Source: Prosapia bicincta (lineage: Eukaryota; Arthropoda; Insecta; Hemiptera; Cercopidae). Taken from it: DNA of 64,000 bases. The stretch lies in the NCBI GenBank assembly GCA_036971475.1, contig JBAIZL010000003.1:82710595-82774594 (forward strand), read 5' to 3'. This document shows, piece after piece, positions 32,859 through 41,973 of the stretch. Made by a program: the position numbers and the translations under genes. The first letter of the stretch is position 1; the number at the start of each line of letters is the position of its first letter. Under the pieces are notes generated by a model. That model was not told the DNA's origin. It searched no databases and saw only the letters and a list, made by a program, of their open reading frames with translations.

Positions 32859-35800
32859 TCAGCGACGTATACGCGGTTCAGTGACCATTATGCTATCCTC
32901 CTCTGTTTGTTCATTCAATACTAATTTCTTTAAAGAATCGAAATTCAAATAACCCGAGGTGCGGAGATTTAAAGTCAGTCCTTTAATTTTGCAAACTGTA
33001 ACGGTTTTGTCATTTTCCGGACACATTACCTTGTAACCGTACGTTTTCGGACCTCCCGAAACAAATTCTGTTATATATGCAGAAGGACCATAGTCTGCCA
33101 GTTCGTCTGTCATCTGTCCCAAGTAGTCTCCTGTCGATACATCGTGCGTACCGTCTTTGTGGAGATAAATTACATTATCTGTGTCGTAATAGAGGACCTG
33201 TGATCCCAACACGTCCAAATACTCATAGAGCTTAAGACGAGCATGGGTTGTAGTAAATGCAGCGAGAACGACATTTACTGTTGGTAGTACATCACAGGTG
33301 TTGTCGGTGTAGCACCAGTTCACTACGACAACGTCCTCGTTAACCTCTTGTATATTGTTTACATCAATTGACGGTGACGTTAACAAGTTGAAAAGTTCAT
33401 TCGGCTCTCTTACTATTGTAGTCTTTGGCTGGTTTTCACGTTGTCCAAACTTACCCCAAAAGGAGTTTAACATTAGTTTAGCCAACGACCTGGCACCAGG
33501 ATTTCTTTCAATTTTCATCGGGTCAAGTCTAACCCCCTCGTTGTCAAAATAGCTTTGGACATAGTCTATTTTGTCTTGTTCAGTACGACACCACTCTGGG
33601 TAACCTGAAGCCTCCTGCTTTATTTTTAAAAATTTATTAATATAGTCGGTAAACAGTCCGTTCCCTTTGTCAAATGAAGCCATTTCGTATTGCCAGAGCT
33701 CATACATTTCCAATATCACGTAACCTTTCTGCACAGCTTTGCGTATCTCGTCCATAGTCCATGTTCCTGTCAACGTCCGTTCGTCAAGAGAGTGAGTACA
33801 GTCTCCAGGTATAAGGTTCTCACCACATGTACGGCATAGGATGAACATCAATTTGTCGTTCATCCTGACCGGCAGCACTGGATGATACAAATCCCGAGGA
33901 GGTAGGACTGTACATTTCAGGAGGCCGTCAGCAGACATTCCTGCGGCTCTACACTCATTATTACCGACGTGTATTTGCGGATGTCCTATCGGATATTCTC
34001 GGTACTTACACACCCAGGGGTACAAGGAACAAACATCAATGTACCGAATCTTCTCGTTCTCCTGACACATATGGTACGATTTTACATTCCCCGTACGACC
34101 GCCGAAAAACGCATCTCGAGGGTTTAGTGGTGTGAGATGTATTAGAGGGTGGGAATCAAGGTATGCCATCCTTTTGTTTATTTTTTTCATCCTATAAAAT
34201 TCACACTCCCACAACTCGACAACATTATAATGACGGGACAACTTAGCCGTCTTAGCTTTAGTCCTGGTCAGTCGAGCACTATGAGTGTCTGACGGGTCGT
34301 CGATTAGAGGTGAATCACGCCCAAATGTGTAACAGTTTGGACATCCGTGCCAGTAACAGCCGTGAAATTCATATACGGTCTTCGTTTGGTCACATAGTCC
34401 TTCAACCTTTATACCATCTACTTTAATTTCACGACCTCTACCAGCATGCTCCAGTCGATAGCCTTTCTGGTCTTCGATCCATGCGAGCCACTGTAGAGCA
34501 ATGGTGGACTGCTTATCGACGAGTCTGTATCCATTCTTTGGCAGTATGCCTATTGTGTTTGGCTTGAGAAAATTTCTTCTGAACGCTAGGCTACACGCGC
34601 TAGCAATAGTGACGGCCTCGAGAAACGGATCTACATTGCATTCCTGCAAGAACGAAGCACAAAACTTTATACAGGCTTGAGCTAATATATCAACATCAGA
34701 GAGGCAATATTCGAATATTTCCCTTTGAAAATTGAATACATAACCGTTGGAGACTTGTTCATCGTACCACTGTAAGAATTTTGTATTGTTCTTTTTGAAC
34801 ATTGAGTCAGGACAGTAGTATTCCTTTGCTGGAATAGGACCTACATAATTTTCATTGGCCACTGTGTTGAAAAGGTGGGGAAAGTAACCCTTCTTTTTTT
34901 CGGGAGGTAGGTCGAACGCTTCAGGGAGTTTAGACAATGCCATTGGCATATAGTTTAGAGAATCGATAAACTTTACGTTATCGATCTCCATCTTTATAAT
35001 CCTAGTTCCACGCATTATCAATTCAGGTGTAAACTGAGTTTCTTCCAGAACGTATTTCAAAAGAAATTGGAAATCAAATGCCTGTCCATTATGAGCGATA
35101 ACGCACACCTTTTTAAACGTTTTACGCGCATCCATTATGTAGGCCATGAACCCTTCAACTGGACTCTCTTTAAAAACACGAGTTCGTGGCGTACAATTAC
35201 GGCAAGGTTCGCCATTTACGCATTTCCAACAGTACTGTTGAGAAATGCATAAGTTTACCCTGTGCACGTGAGTGCTATCAAGGACTTCGTCTTGACGCGT
35301 TTCCAGGTCGAAAAATAGAAACATGAAATCTTTAACTGGAGGCTTTTGTGTATTGATTTTCATGTAACACCGATGGTTAGCCGGCTTGTACTCTAAGCAC
35401 ATTTTACAATAAACCTCTCCACACTGATGTGTGCTTTTACGGTCTGTAGTAAATATTACCTTCTCACACATTAGACATTTTCTAATATACTTGCAAACGC
35501 TTACGGAATGTGTGTTGTAACATTGCTGGTTCATAAATTGACGGTTACAGTCACCGCATTGAATACCACCGTTGTCGTCTAGCACACACGGTGGAGTCCG
35601 TTTACATGAATAACAGGTAGCTGAACATTTGTGTTTGCCTAAAGTGTTGTACGGTGTCCGACATGCTTCACAGTAGAAATGACACGCAAACGCGCTAGTT
35701 AAACTGGTAATCACATTAAAATGAGACTTGTGAAATAGCAAATTTATTTTATACTTGGGATTGTTCACATTACCTTCAAAAAAACACATGCCTACCTCTA

Positions 35801-36486
35801 CTACCGTAACTGTACACCGTGATTTTATATTCAGTTAAATGATTTTGAAACGCTTGTAACTCATTCACAACCGCCCCTGACTCGGTAATTTCTACATTAG
35901 CGTCAGCCATTAGTTGCTGTGCCCTAACGGTCTGACGTTTACCTTTGTTCTGTATTATAGCTTTATATTCTTTATCATTTTGCGCCCGAGCAATGCCAAC
36001 CACAAGAGCACAAGGCAAGCACAAAGCATCTTTATTTTTAATTACAACGATTCCCGTTCTGCTGTGACACTCTTCGCCAAAGTTATTGTAAATCCCACGC
36101 CTACTTCGACCCCGTCCTACAGGTACTCTAACCTTGGTACACGATACCTGGAAGGTATCACCTGACATAAATCCCTCAGCGTTACTCTGGATTATTCCAC
36201 CAAAAACGTCCCAAAGAATGTCTGACGTTAATTCCGAAGCAGGTCTGAAGGCTACGTACCCAGGTGTACGATTCTTAAAGTTTATGCTAGTCATAGTAAA
36301 CCCAAGTCGATCTTCGTCTGTTGTACCCCTAGTCACAGATTCAACCGACTCTTGAAGTCCCTGTCTAACCCATTCAATCTCTCCTACACCTTCAGGGGGT
36401 GTATTGAATTTAAAAACAATTTTATTCCCGTATAAACGGAATTTCTTTACATAGGTTTGCACATTAGAAAAAATATACACGGCCAT
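32859..36486 (-). pseudogene. Protein-primed family B DNA polymerase, one frameshift
   Basis: The replicase of the element. Exonuclease motifs are DLE (161-163 of the 976-residue frame), N234..D239 (AHNGQAFDF) and Y361..D365 (YCLSDVD). Polymerase motifs are A, YIDVCSLYP (583-591); B, KLMLNSFWGKFG (771-782); and C, YYDTD (867-871). Cysteine-rich zinc clusters lie in the first 140 residues, and an inserted VYEFHGCYWHGCP segment is typical of Polinton PolB. The upstream frame 36486-35776 (236 residues) belongs to the same protein: its end and the PolB start overlap at 35776-35789 in a run of seven T (coding strand), where one base shifts the frame. Total size would be about 1.2 thousand residues, normal for the family. 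All catalytic motifs are intact. Confidence 0.93.
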
Positions 36487-37019
36487 AATATAGGTTTTAT
36501 TTTAAGAAGTCAAATTAGAAACAGAGATAGGATAACAATCACACTTACCTCTTTGCAGTCAGAATGAGACCCGAGTATACTGTGCTAACTGTTATATAGC
36601 TAACTGTTTATTAGAAACCGAGATAGAATAACAATCACACTTACCTCTTTGCATTTTGAATGAGACTGGAGTATACTGTCCTACCTGTAATATACGGGTT
36701 TATATAGCTACCTGTTTAGAGTGGGAGACATAGGCCAGCGATTTCTAATCCTTTCACTGCACGACACAACCGCGAGTAGGAGTGAAAGTAGGTCAGCGAT
36801 TTCTAATCCTTTCACTGCACGACACAACCGCGAGTGGGAGTGAAAGTTCAACGATTTCACACGGCACGAAACAACCTCGAATGTGGGAAAAGGTCAATGA
36901 TTTCTAAACTTTCCGTTGCGTGACACAGCCGCTTTGGGCAACTACGTCATGGGAACTACACAAAGGACGCGTGGGGAGTTGCACAGTATATAAGCCGGTA
37001 CCAACATACAGAGAGCATC
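36487..37019. promoter_or_regulatory. Divergent control region with direct repeats
   Basis: Separates the minus-strand replication genes from the plus-strand genes. It contains a direct repeat of about 98 bp (GATAACAATCACACTTACCTC at about 36525 and 36629) and three to four units of about 60 bp (GCGATTTCTAATCCTTTCAC, CGACACAACCGCGAGT) from 36730 to 36930. Repeated blocks between divergent genes suggest an enhancer or origin-like role (inference). Confidence 0.6.
36560..36600 (-). promoter_or_regulatory. Minus-strand TATA/initiator core promoter
   Basis: On the minus strand TATATAAC (about 36598-36591) is followed about 33 bases on by an initiator-like TCATTC, then about 20 bases later AAGAG|GTAAGTG, a good 5' splice site. 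A second copy of the same module lies about 100 bp upstream (TATATAAAC, TCATTC, AGAGGTAAGTG). It would drive PolB and perhaps the whole minus-strand gene row. Confidence 0.5.
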
Positions 37020-37023
37020 AGTC
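36987..37023 (+). promoter_or_regulatory. Plus-strand TATA box and arthropod initiator
   Basis: TATATAAG at 36987-36994 and TCAGTC at 37018-37023 (presumed +1 at 37020), a distance of about 33 bases. This matches the arthropod TATA plus TCAGT initiator arrangement. About 20 bases on, TTAG|GTGCGT at 37041-37048 could be a 5' splice site. Confidence 0.6.
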
Positions 37024-37070
37024 TTCAGCGCTTTGCAGTTAGGTGCGTTGTGTGTGTTTTATCTTAATTA

Positions 37071-37389
37071 TGAATACTGCAAGTCAGCTCTCCAAAAATT
37101 CGACAGTTTACCGGTTCAATGCGGTTCCGGTTTACGAGCAAATTTTGGTGTCGTTAAAGTCGTTGGCGTTGAATAAAGAATACGGCATTATCTGTGCGAA
37201 ACTCGTAACAACCGTTCATGGCTCGTCTATTCAGGTTGACTTTGATGACGACGATATAAAAAAGACTACTTTTTTCCGAAACGGTATACGGCTATAGTGA
37301 AAGATTCCGATCTTCCGGAGTTGGAGAAATGCAAATTTGTCATTACACGTCATGTCGGTAAGACGGTGATAATGGAAATACGGCCGTAA
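37071..37389 (+). pseudogene. Small unknown protein, frameshifted
   Basis: First ATG after the promoter in good context (ATTATGAATACTGC). It encodes a basic-acidic small protein (STVYRFNAVPVYEQIL, SLALNKEYGIICAKLVTT, VDFDDDDIKKTTFF) to a stop near 37297. A second frame continues with protein-like sequence (AIVKDSDLPELEKCKF, HVGKTVIMEIRP) to a stop at 37387-37389, so one frameshift probably lies near 37285. Predicted length is about 105 residues. No family recognised. The region could instead be an intron of the RING gene. Confidence 0.4.
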
Positions 37390-37439
37390 ATCTTATTTAT
37401 TTTCAAGGGGGTGACATATTTTAATGGAGTGGTCACCAC

Positions 37440-37790
37440 TGATCACAGCGTGGCTGGAGCTGTTTTCACTGGGACGAACTATTAGAGTTCGTCCCACGGG
37501 GAGCTGGCTTGAGCGGTTCCGGTTTACGAGCGAATTTTGGTGCCTTTAAAGTCGTTGGCGTTGAATAAAGAATGCGGTATTATCTGTGCTCGTAACAACC
37601 GTTAATCTGTTCAAGTTGACTTTGATGACGATATAAAAAAGACTACTTTTTTCCGAAACGATACTGCTATAGTGAAAGATTCTTCCGGAGTTGGAGAAAT
37701 TTCGGTAAGACATGGTGATAATGGAAATACGATGTTTTCACTGGGACGAACTATTAGAGTTCATCCCACGGGGGGAGCTGACTTGATTAA
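37440..37790 (+). repeat. Decayed duplicate of the small-protein gene
   Basis: GCGGTTCCGGTTTACGAGC at 37514 repeats 37123; the similarity then continues with several small deletions (GACTTTGATGACGATATAAA, AAAGATTCTTCCGGAGTTGG). GGACGAACTATTAGAGTTC at about 37472 recurs at about 37743. Frames are broken, so it is a pseudogene-like tandem copy about 390 bp downstream. Confidence 0.7.
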
Positions 37791-37861
37791 CGAATACTCT
37801 TTTAAACAAATACTTAATTATCGATTTATTTCAGAAACTATCGATTTATTTCAGAAACACT

Positions 37862-39296
37862 ATGACCGATAGACGAAATCAATCAGAGGTGAGTATGAAA
37901 TAGCGTGTTTTTTTTGTTAAAGTTTTTATGTTTCGTTATTGCAATTTTTCATTGATTTTCAGTCTAATGACACAACAAACAACGATGATACTAGCTACGA
38001 TGAAACGGGCATTTGGGAAGAATTAGACAATCATACTAACGAAATCGATCGTAACAGACGTAGCCCATCAATATTACGAAGGGCTGCATGGACACCGTAC
38101 CATAGACGCCAATCGATGGTTGATCACAGCAGGGAGACTACGTCACAGGTAATTATAAACAATTTATATTATTAACAGTTTCATTTTCATATCTAATAAG
38201 CTTTTTTCCTTTCAGGAAACAAACATTACGACTCCTCCTAGAGTACCTTTGACTGATCGTAGCAACACCGCCCACCCAACATCGGTGATTATTAATGAAC
38301 TGCCTTTACTGTTTCCAAACAATTTAGATTATTAACAGTTTCATCTAATAAGCGTTTTTCTTTCAGGGAACAAACACTCCGTCTAGAACCAGAGGACCTT
38401 TGGCTGATCGTAGCAACACCGACCACCCAACACCGGTGATTATTGTATTCTTAATGAATTATTACTGTTATCTTTTTATTTTTCATTACTAAAATAAATT
38501 GTATTTTATAGGCTGCATTATTAAATCACGTTGTAAATAGACTCAGAGATCGAGCGTCTCATTCGGGTGAACTAGAGGAGGAATTGCAACACATACAAGG
38601 ACACGAGCATTCTCGTATTGACTGTTTCCTTTGCTTAGGAAGTAGGACAAGATATCCTCCTCAATATTCAGTAAGTTTTATTGTACGATGATAATAGCTG
38701 TACTATCAAAGGATTATAAATGAATTTCATTTCTAATTAATTTTCTTAGACGGCTGTGGGAAATGCACGTGCAACTGCAGCTCGTAACGTATCGGCTGAT
38801 GCACTGCAGATACTAAAAAGGCTAGTATCAGACTTAGAGACAGCGTTTCAAAGAGACGGATATGAACAAAACTTCTACGCAGTCGGCGTATGGAGGATCA
38901 TGATGAGCGATCTGGACAAACTTCTTGAAGAGGGCCGAAGAAGAGTGGCTGTCGCTGAAGCGGAGGCTATAATGGCCGATCGAATCCCTTCATTCGTAGC
39001 CGTAAGTGTTACAATTTGTAAAAACTGATATTTATGCTATTCATTTACAATAATATAAATTATCTTCTTTGTTTTGTATGTTGAAACAGAGAACATCAGA
39101 AGAGCAGAACGACGGAGACCGAAACAGCGGCTACCGTATAGCAGACTGCACTGTCTGCTTAGAAAGACCACCATGCACTGCCATCATACCCTGCGGTCAC
39201 GTGTATTGCAACGAGTGTGCGGAAAGGGTGCAGAGGTGTCCCATATGCAGGAAACCTGCTGACAGACGCTACCGACTATTTCTGAACCTGGAATAA
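37862..39296 (+). CDS. Seven-exon gene ending in a C3HC4 RING finger
   Basis: Exons 37862-37888, 37963-38148, 38216-38284, 38367-38435, 38512-38670, 38750-39001 and 39090-39296 total 969 nt (322 residues). Every intron is GT-AG, 66-88 nt long and phase 0, with pyrimidine-rich acceptors (TTTTCAG, CTTTCAG, TTATAG, TTCTTAG, AAACAG). Exons 3 and 4 are both 69 nt and homologous (PLTDRSNT / PLADRSNT), a tandem exon duplication. The C-terminal RING has C274, C277, C289, H291, C294, C297, C304 and C307, with CGH and CPIC as in IAP-type E3 ligases; no BIR repeat is present. Exon 6 looks helical. An E3 ubiquitin ligase role, perhaps against host defence or cell death, is inferred. Acceptor-like TTTATTTCAG at 37843-37853 just before the ATG suggests a spliced 5' leader. 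Confidence 0.85.
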
Positions 39297-39369
39297 TTGT
39301 TTAAATTATCATAGTATTCGTTAATGAAGTCTTCCCTCTAAATTCAGACTTAAAATTATTGTTAGATTG

Positions 39370-39410
<41 letters not shown>

Positions 39411-39439
39411 ATTTAAATTACGTATTTGTTCTTGTCAAT
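39297..39439. repeat. RING gene 3' flank with (TA)n tract
   Basis: Non-coding; a perfect TA dinucleotide tract occupies about 39371-39407, just inside the right terminal repeat. Possible polyadenylation signals (AATAAA at about 39467) lie within the repeat. Confidence 0.7.
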
Positions 39440-39843
39440 ATATTTTTATTATTCATTTTTTGAGACAATAAATTCATATTTATTAAAATACACGTATTAC
39501 TCTTATTTTATACAACCGAAATTTCCACCATTCCCAAGACCTACTTGTACCCCAATCGTACAGTTACACACAACTGAACGACTCGTAGCTCAGTCGCTAG
39601 CGTCACACGCCAGCAAACCAAACGTCCTAGGTTCCATTCCCGAACCAAGAATTATATTTTTTCCAAACTCACGTCACAACCAGAACAAGATGGCCCTTCC
39701 GCTCCAACACCTCGACCGACTACCCACCAGAGGCCTGGGCGCCATCAACCGACCTATCAAACTAAAGGGGCGGGGCTTAGGAAGGGGTGGGGGTAACAAA
39801 TACTGCTCTCTCATTGGGGGGAAAAAGTATACCCATTACTACT
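39440..39843 (-). repeat. Maverick right terminal inverted repeat
   Basis: Inverted counterpart of 14233-14640, ending ...GTATACCCATTACTACT. The 156-codon plus-strand frame across it (39426-39896) runs out into flanking DNA and is not a gene. The inner boundary is approximate. Confidence 0.88.
39586..39640 (+). other. tRNA-like pol III box A/B pair in right TIR
   Basis: Box A TAGCTCAGTCG at 39586-39596 and box B GGTTCCATTCC at 39630-39640, the same segment as in the left repeat. Flanks do not form an acceptor stem. Confidence 0.55.
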
Positions 39844-39849
39844 ATTGGA
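39844..39849. repeat. Maverick target-site duplication, right (ATTGGA)
   Basis: Exact match to 14227-14232, directly after the terminal repeat. Confidence 0.9.
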
Positions 39850-40294
39850 ACATCTCAAATTGGGCTACTCTTTGGATGATAAAGAGGCACACATAAGAAG
39901 ATTCAATCCACTGTGCAGTGACGCTGCTGCTTCACTACTCATTTTCTCCCCAAAATTACATCCTAGTAGCAACTTATTCTCCCCCCTGTCGGGTATGATT
40001 CTATTTTCTGACTTGTAGCTGGTTTACAACATTGGACTGATATCAGAGTTGCTGGCCCATATTCAGCTGTTTTCCGAGTCTCAGCTAAGGCAAAATAAGT
40101 TTTCTGTACACAGTATGCAGACATTAGTTCATATATATCAGGCAGATTCTAGAATTAAACCGAGTACAATTAAGTTGAGAAATCTATTCTGAAAAAATTA
40201 GACAAGGTAAAACAACAGTTTCTGATAACACTAATTGTCTACAACTGAGTCAGATCACAGAAAAATCAGTAGGATTCATAAATGGCAGGCGACT
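39850..40294. other. Original flank between Maverick and LINE copy 2
   Basis: Continues the pre-insertion locus at 14226 after the ATTGGA site. No recognisable gene; stops in all frames. Confidence 0.5.
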
Positions 40295-40761
40295 ATGAGT
40301 AACTGGACCCGGCAAGCTGGCCTGAGCAACCGGGCGGGTCCACAGGTGGCGGATAGTGGGACGGCCTACAGAAATGTAGGTTACCTGTGAATAACGATTC
40401 CGGAAGGTTTCTGAATATGCAGGCCTGGACCAAGGCTATGGTTCAAAGGTGAGGAATTATCCCTCCTCGTCAGTCAACCGGTTGGGCGTGGTAGAAATAA
40501 CCGAGTGCTCTGACCGGGGAGACTGGCGTAGTTGGGAATTAAGTCCTCACAATGCTACTCTCACCTCCCGGGTGAACCAAGGGCAATGCGACAGTGAAGT
40601 ATGGGCGGGAAACTACCCTAACGACACAGTTGTAAAAAAGAGAGTAAAGCAGGCTGTTCGCTCCATGAGCAACAGTTAATAATGTCCTGAACTTGGGGTG
40701 TGCTTCAAGGTCAGTGACTGAATACCCAATCCAAGGTGGAAGGCATCGTGCCGAAGGATGA

Positions 40762-41966
40762 ATGGCTGCAGGGTATAAAATGCAGTCCCAAACGATCCCC
40801 TTGAGGAACCAGACAAAACCTCATTGTATGTTGTCTTGCCAGGGCAATGGGGGCTCTGCTCTGGTCGACCTTTATTTCCCCCATACTCGTGGGACGTTTA
40901 TGGACCAGAATAATACAAATAATAATTTTGAGACTGCACAGACGGCGGGAGCCAATGAGTTGGCAAACCGTGGGTCTGTAGCAGAGATGCCAACGGCAAC
41001 CATCACTGGGGGTGCGGGGGCGGCTGTCAAGCTGCCGACTGCAGAAACCGGTGAAGTGGCTGCAGAGTTGAGTACGCTCTCTTTACGGAGAAAGCGAATG
41101 AGTGGAGCGGCCAAAAGGCGGCTCCGAAAAGAACAGGCGAGAGCAGCGGGAGGGCCAACAACCCTGAAAAAACGGAGGGGAGGCCAAAACCGAGCTGAGT
41201 CTGTCAAAGTCCAGGGCTTGGATGTTGTGAGGAGGGAGGTGCAACAGGGAAAAAATCAACCGAGAGCACCAAACCCCAGCACGTCAAAAAGGCCTAGGAG
41301 TGAGACGTCCAATCCCTCTCCAGTGAAGGGAGGAATGAAGAAAGTGAAACTGGGACAAGGGGGGATGCTGGAGTGTCTTCGGGCACATACGGCGATACCC
41401 TCAGGCAAAAGCTAGCAATTGTCCCAGTTAGTTACCCTGAGAGACAACTCTCGGAAGAGATGGCGTTGGAGCTGGAGGAGCTGTTCTTCTCGGAACTGCT
41501 GTCCGCTGAGGCGGAGAGTGGGGATAGAGGATTTAGGACAGCATACTTAGAGAGGGGAGCTCTAAATGTCGTATGCTCCTCACGGGAGAGCCTGGAGTGG
41601 GTCCTTCGGGTCCTGCCAAGCTTCACCCTGAGCGAGGGGGTAAAGTTGAGGGCAGGGCCACCCAAGGAGATCTTTTGCATTGAAAAGGTGTCAATGTGGG
41701 TGCCCAAACCCTACAATGACAAGGAGCCGGAAGAGATCCTGAAGGTGGTCAAAACCCAGAACCCTGGGGTTGTTCAGGATACTTGGAAGGTGATTGCTAG
41801 GAAAAGGGAGGATGCAGGTCTTACCCTGATCTTGTATATAGGAGAGGGCTCCCTCAGGGCACTGCGGAACAACAACCTGAGGGTGAACGTGGGGCTGAGA
41901 CAGGCCACGTTCAAGGTGCTCTCTAGTCCTGGGGCTGCTCTGCGAACCCAGACAACTGCAGAGTAA
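40762..41966 (+). pseudogene. LINE copy 2 ORF1, frameshifted
   Basis: A first frame (40762-41415) carries a low-complexity N-terminus and a lysine/arginine-rich stretch (RRKRMSGAAKRRLRKEQ, TLKKRRGGQNR). A second, overlapping frame (41373-41966) carries a globular part (GDRGFRTAYLERGALNVV, ESLEWVLRVLPSF, VSMWVPKPYND, TLILYIGEGSLRALRNNNLR) typical of the C-terminal ORF1 region in I/LOA-like LINEs. The two probably form one protein broken by a frameshift near 41375-41410. Presumed role: binding LINE RNA. Confidence 0.7.
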
Positions 41967-41973
41967 GCAGGAA

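Larger units (their letters stand above)
14233..39843. mobile_element. Complete Maverick/Polinton element, 25.6 kb
   Basis: Begins AGTAGTAATGGGTATACTTT and ends with the inverted counterpart AAAAGTATACCCATTACTACT-type end (AG...CT termini). It is flanked by a perfect 6-bp duplication ATTGGA. It encodes the Polinton hallmark set of protein-primed PolB (32859-36486), retroviral-type integrase with chromodomain (31283-32341) and packaging ATPase (30313-31002). Additional genes are an MMP, a fibre-like protein, a GT-like protein, a small unknown protein and a spliced RING gene. A 4.5-kb LINE lies inside, so the pre-LINE length was about 21 kb. No major or minor capsid gene or adenain-type protease was recognised. 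Several genes carry one frameshift or stop each. Confidence 0.93.

Noticed and set aside
37862..39296. Baculovirus-type IAP
   Set aside because: No BIR domain in any exon or frame; only the RING is shared, so an IAP name is not justified.
39579..39651. A functional tRNA gene in the TIR
   Set aside because: Box A and box B are good, but acceptor and anticodon stems do not pair; only a tRNA-derived segment can be claimed.
39426..39896. 156-codon ORF across the Maverick right end
   Set aside because: It runs from the terminal repeat through the target duplication into flanking DNA, so it cannot be an ancestral gene.
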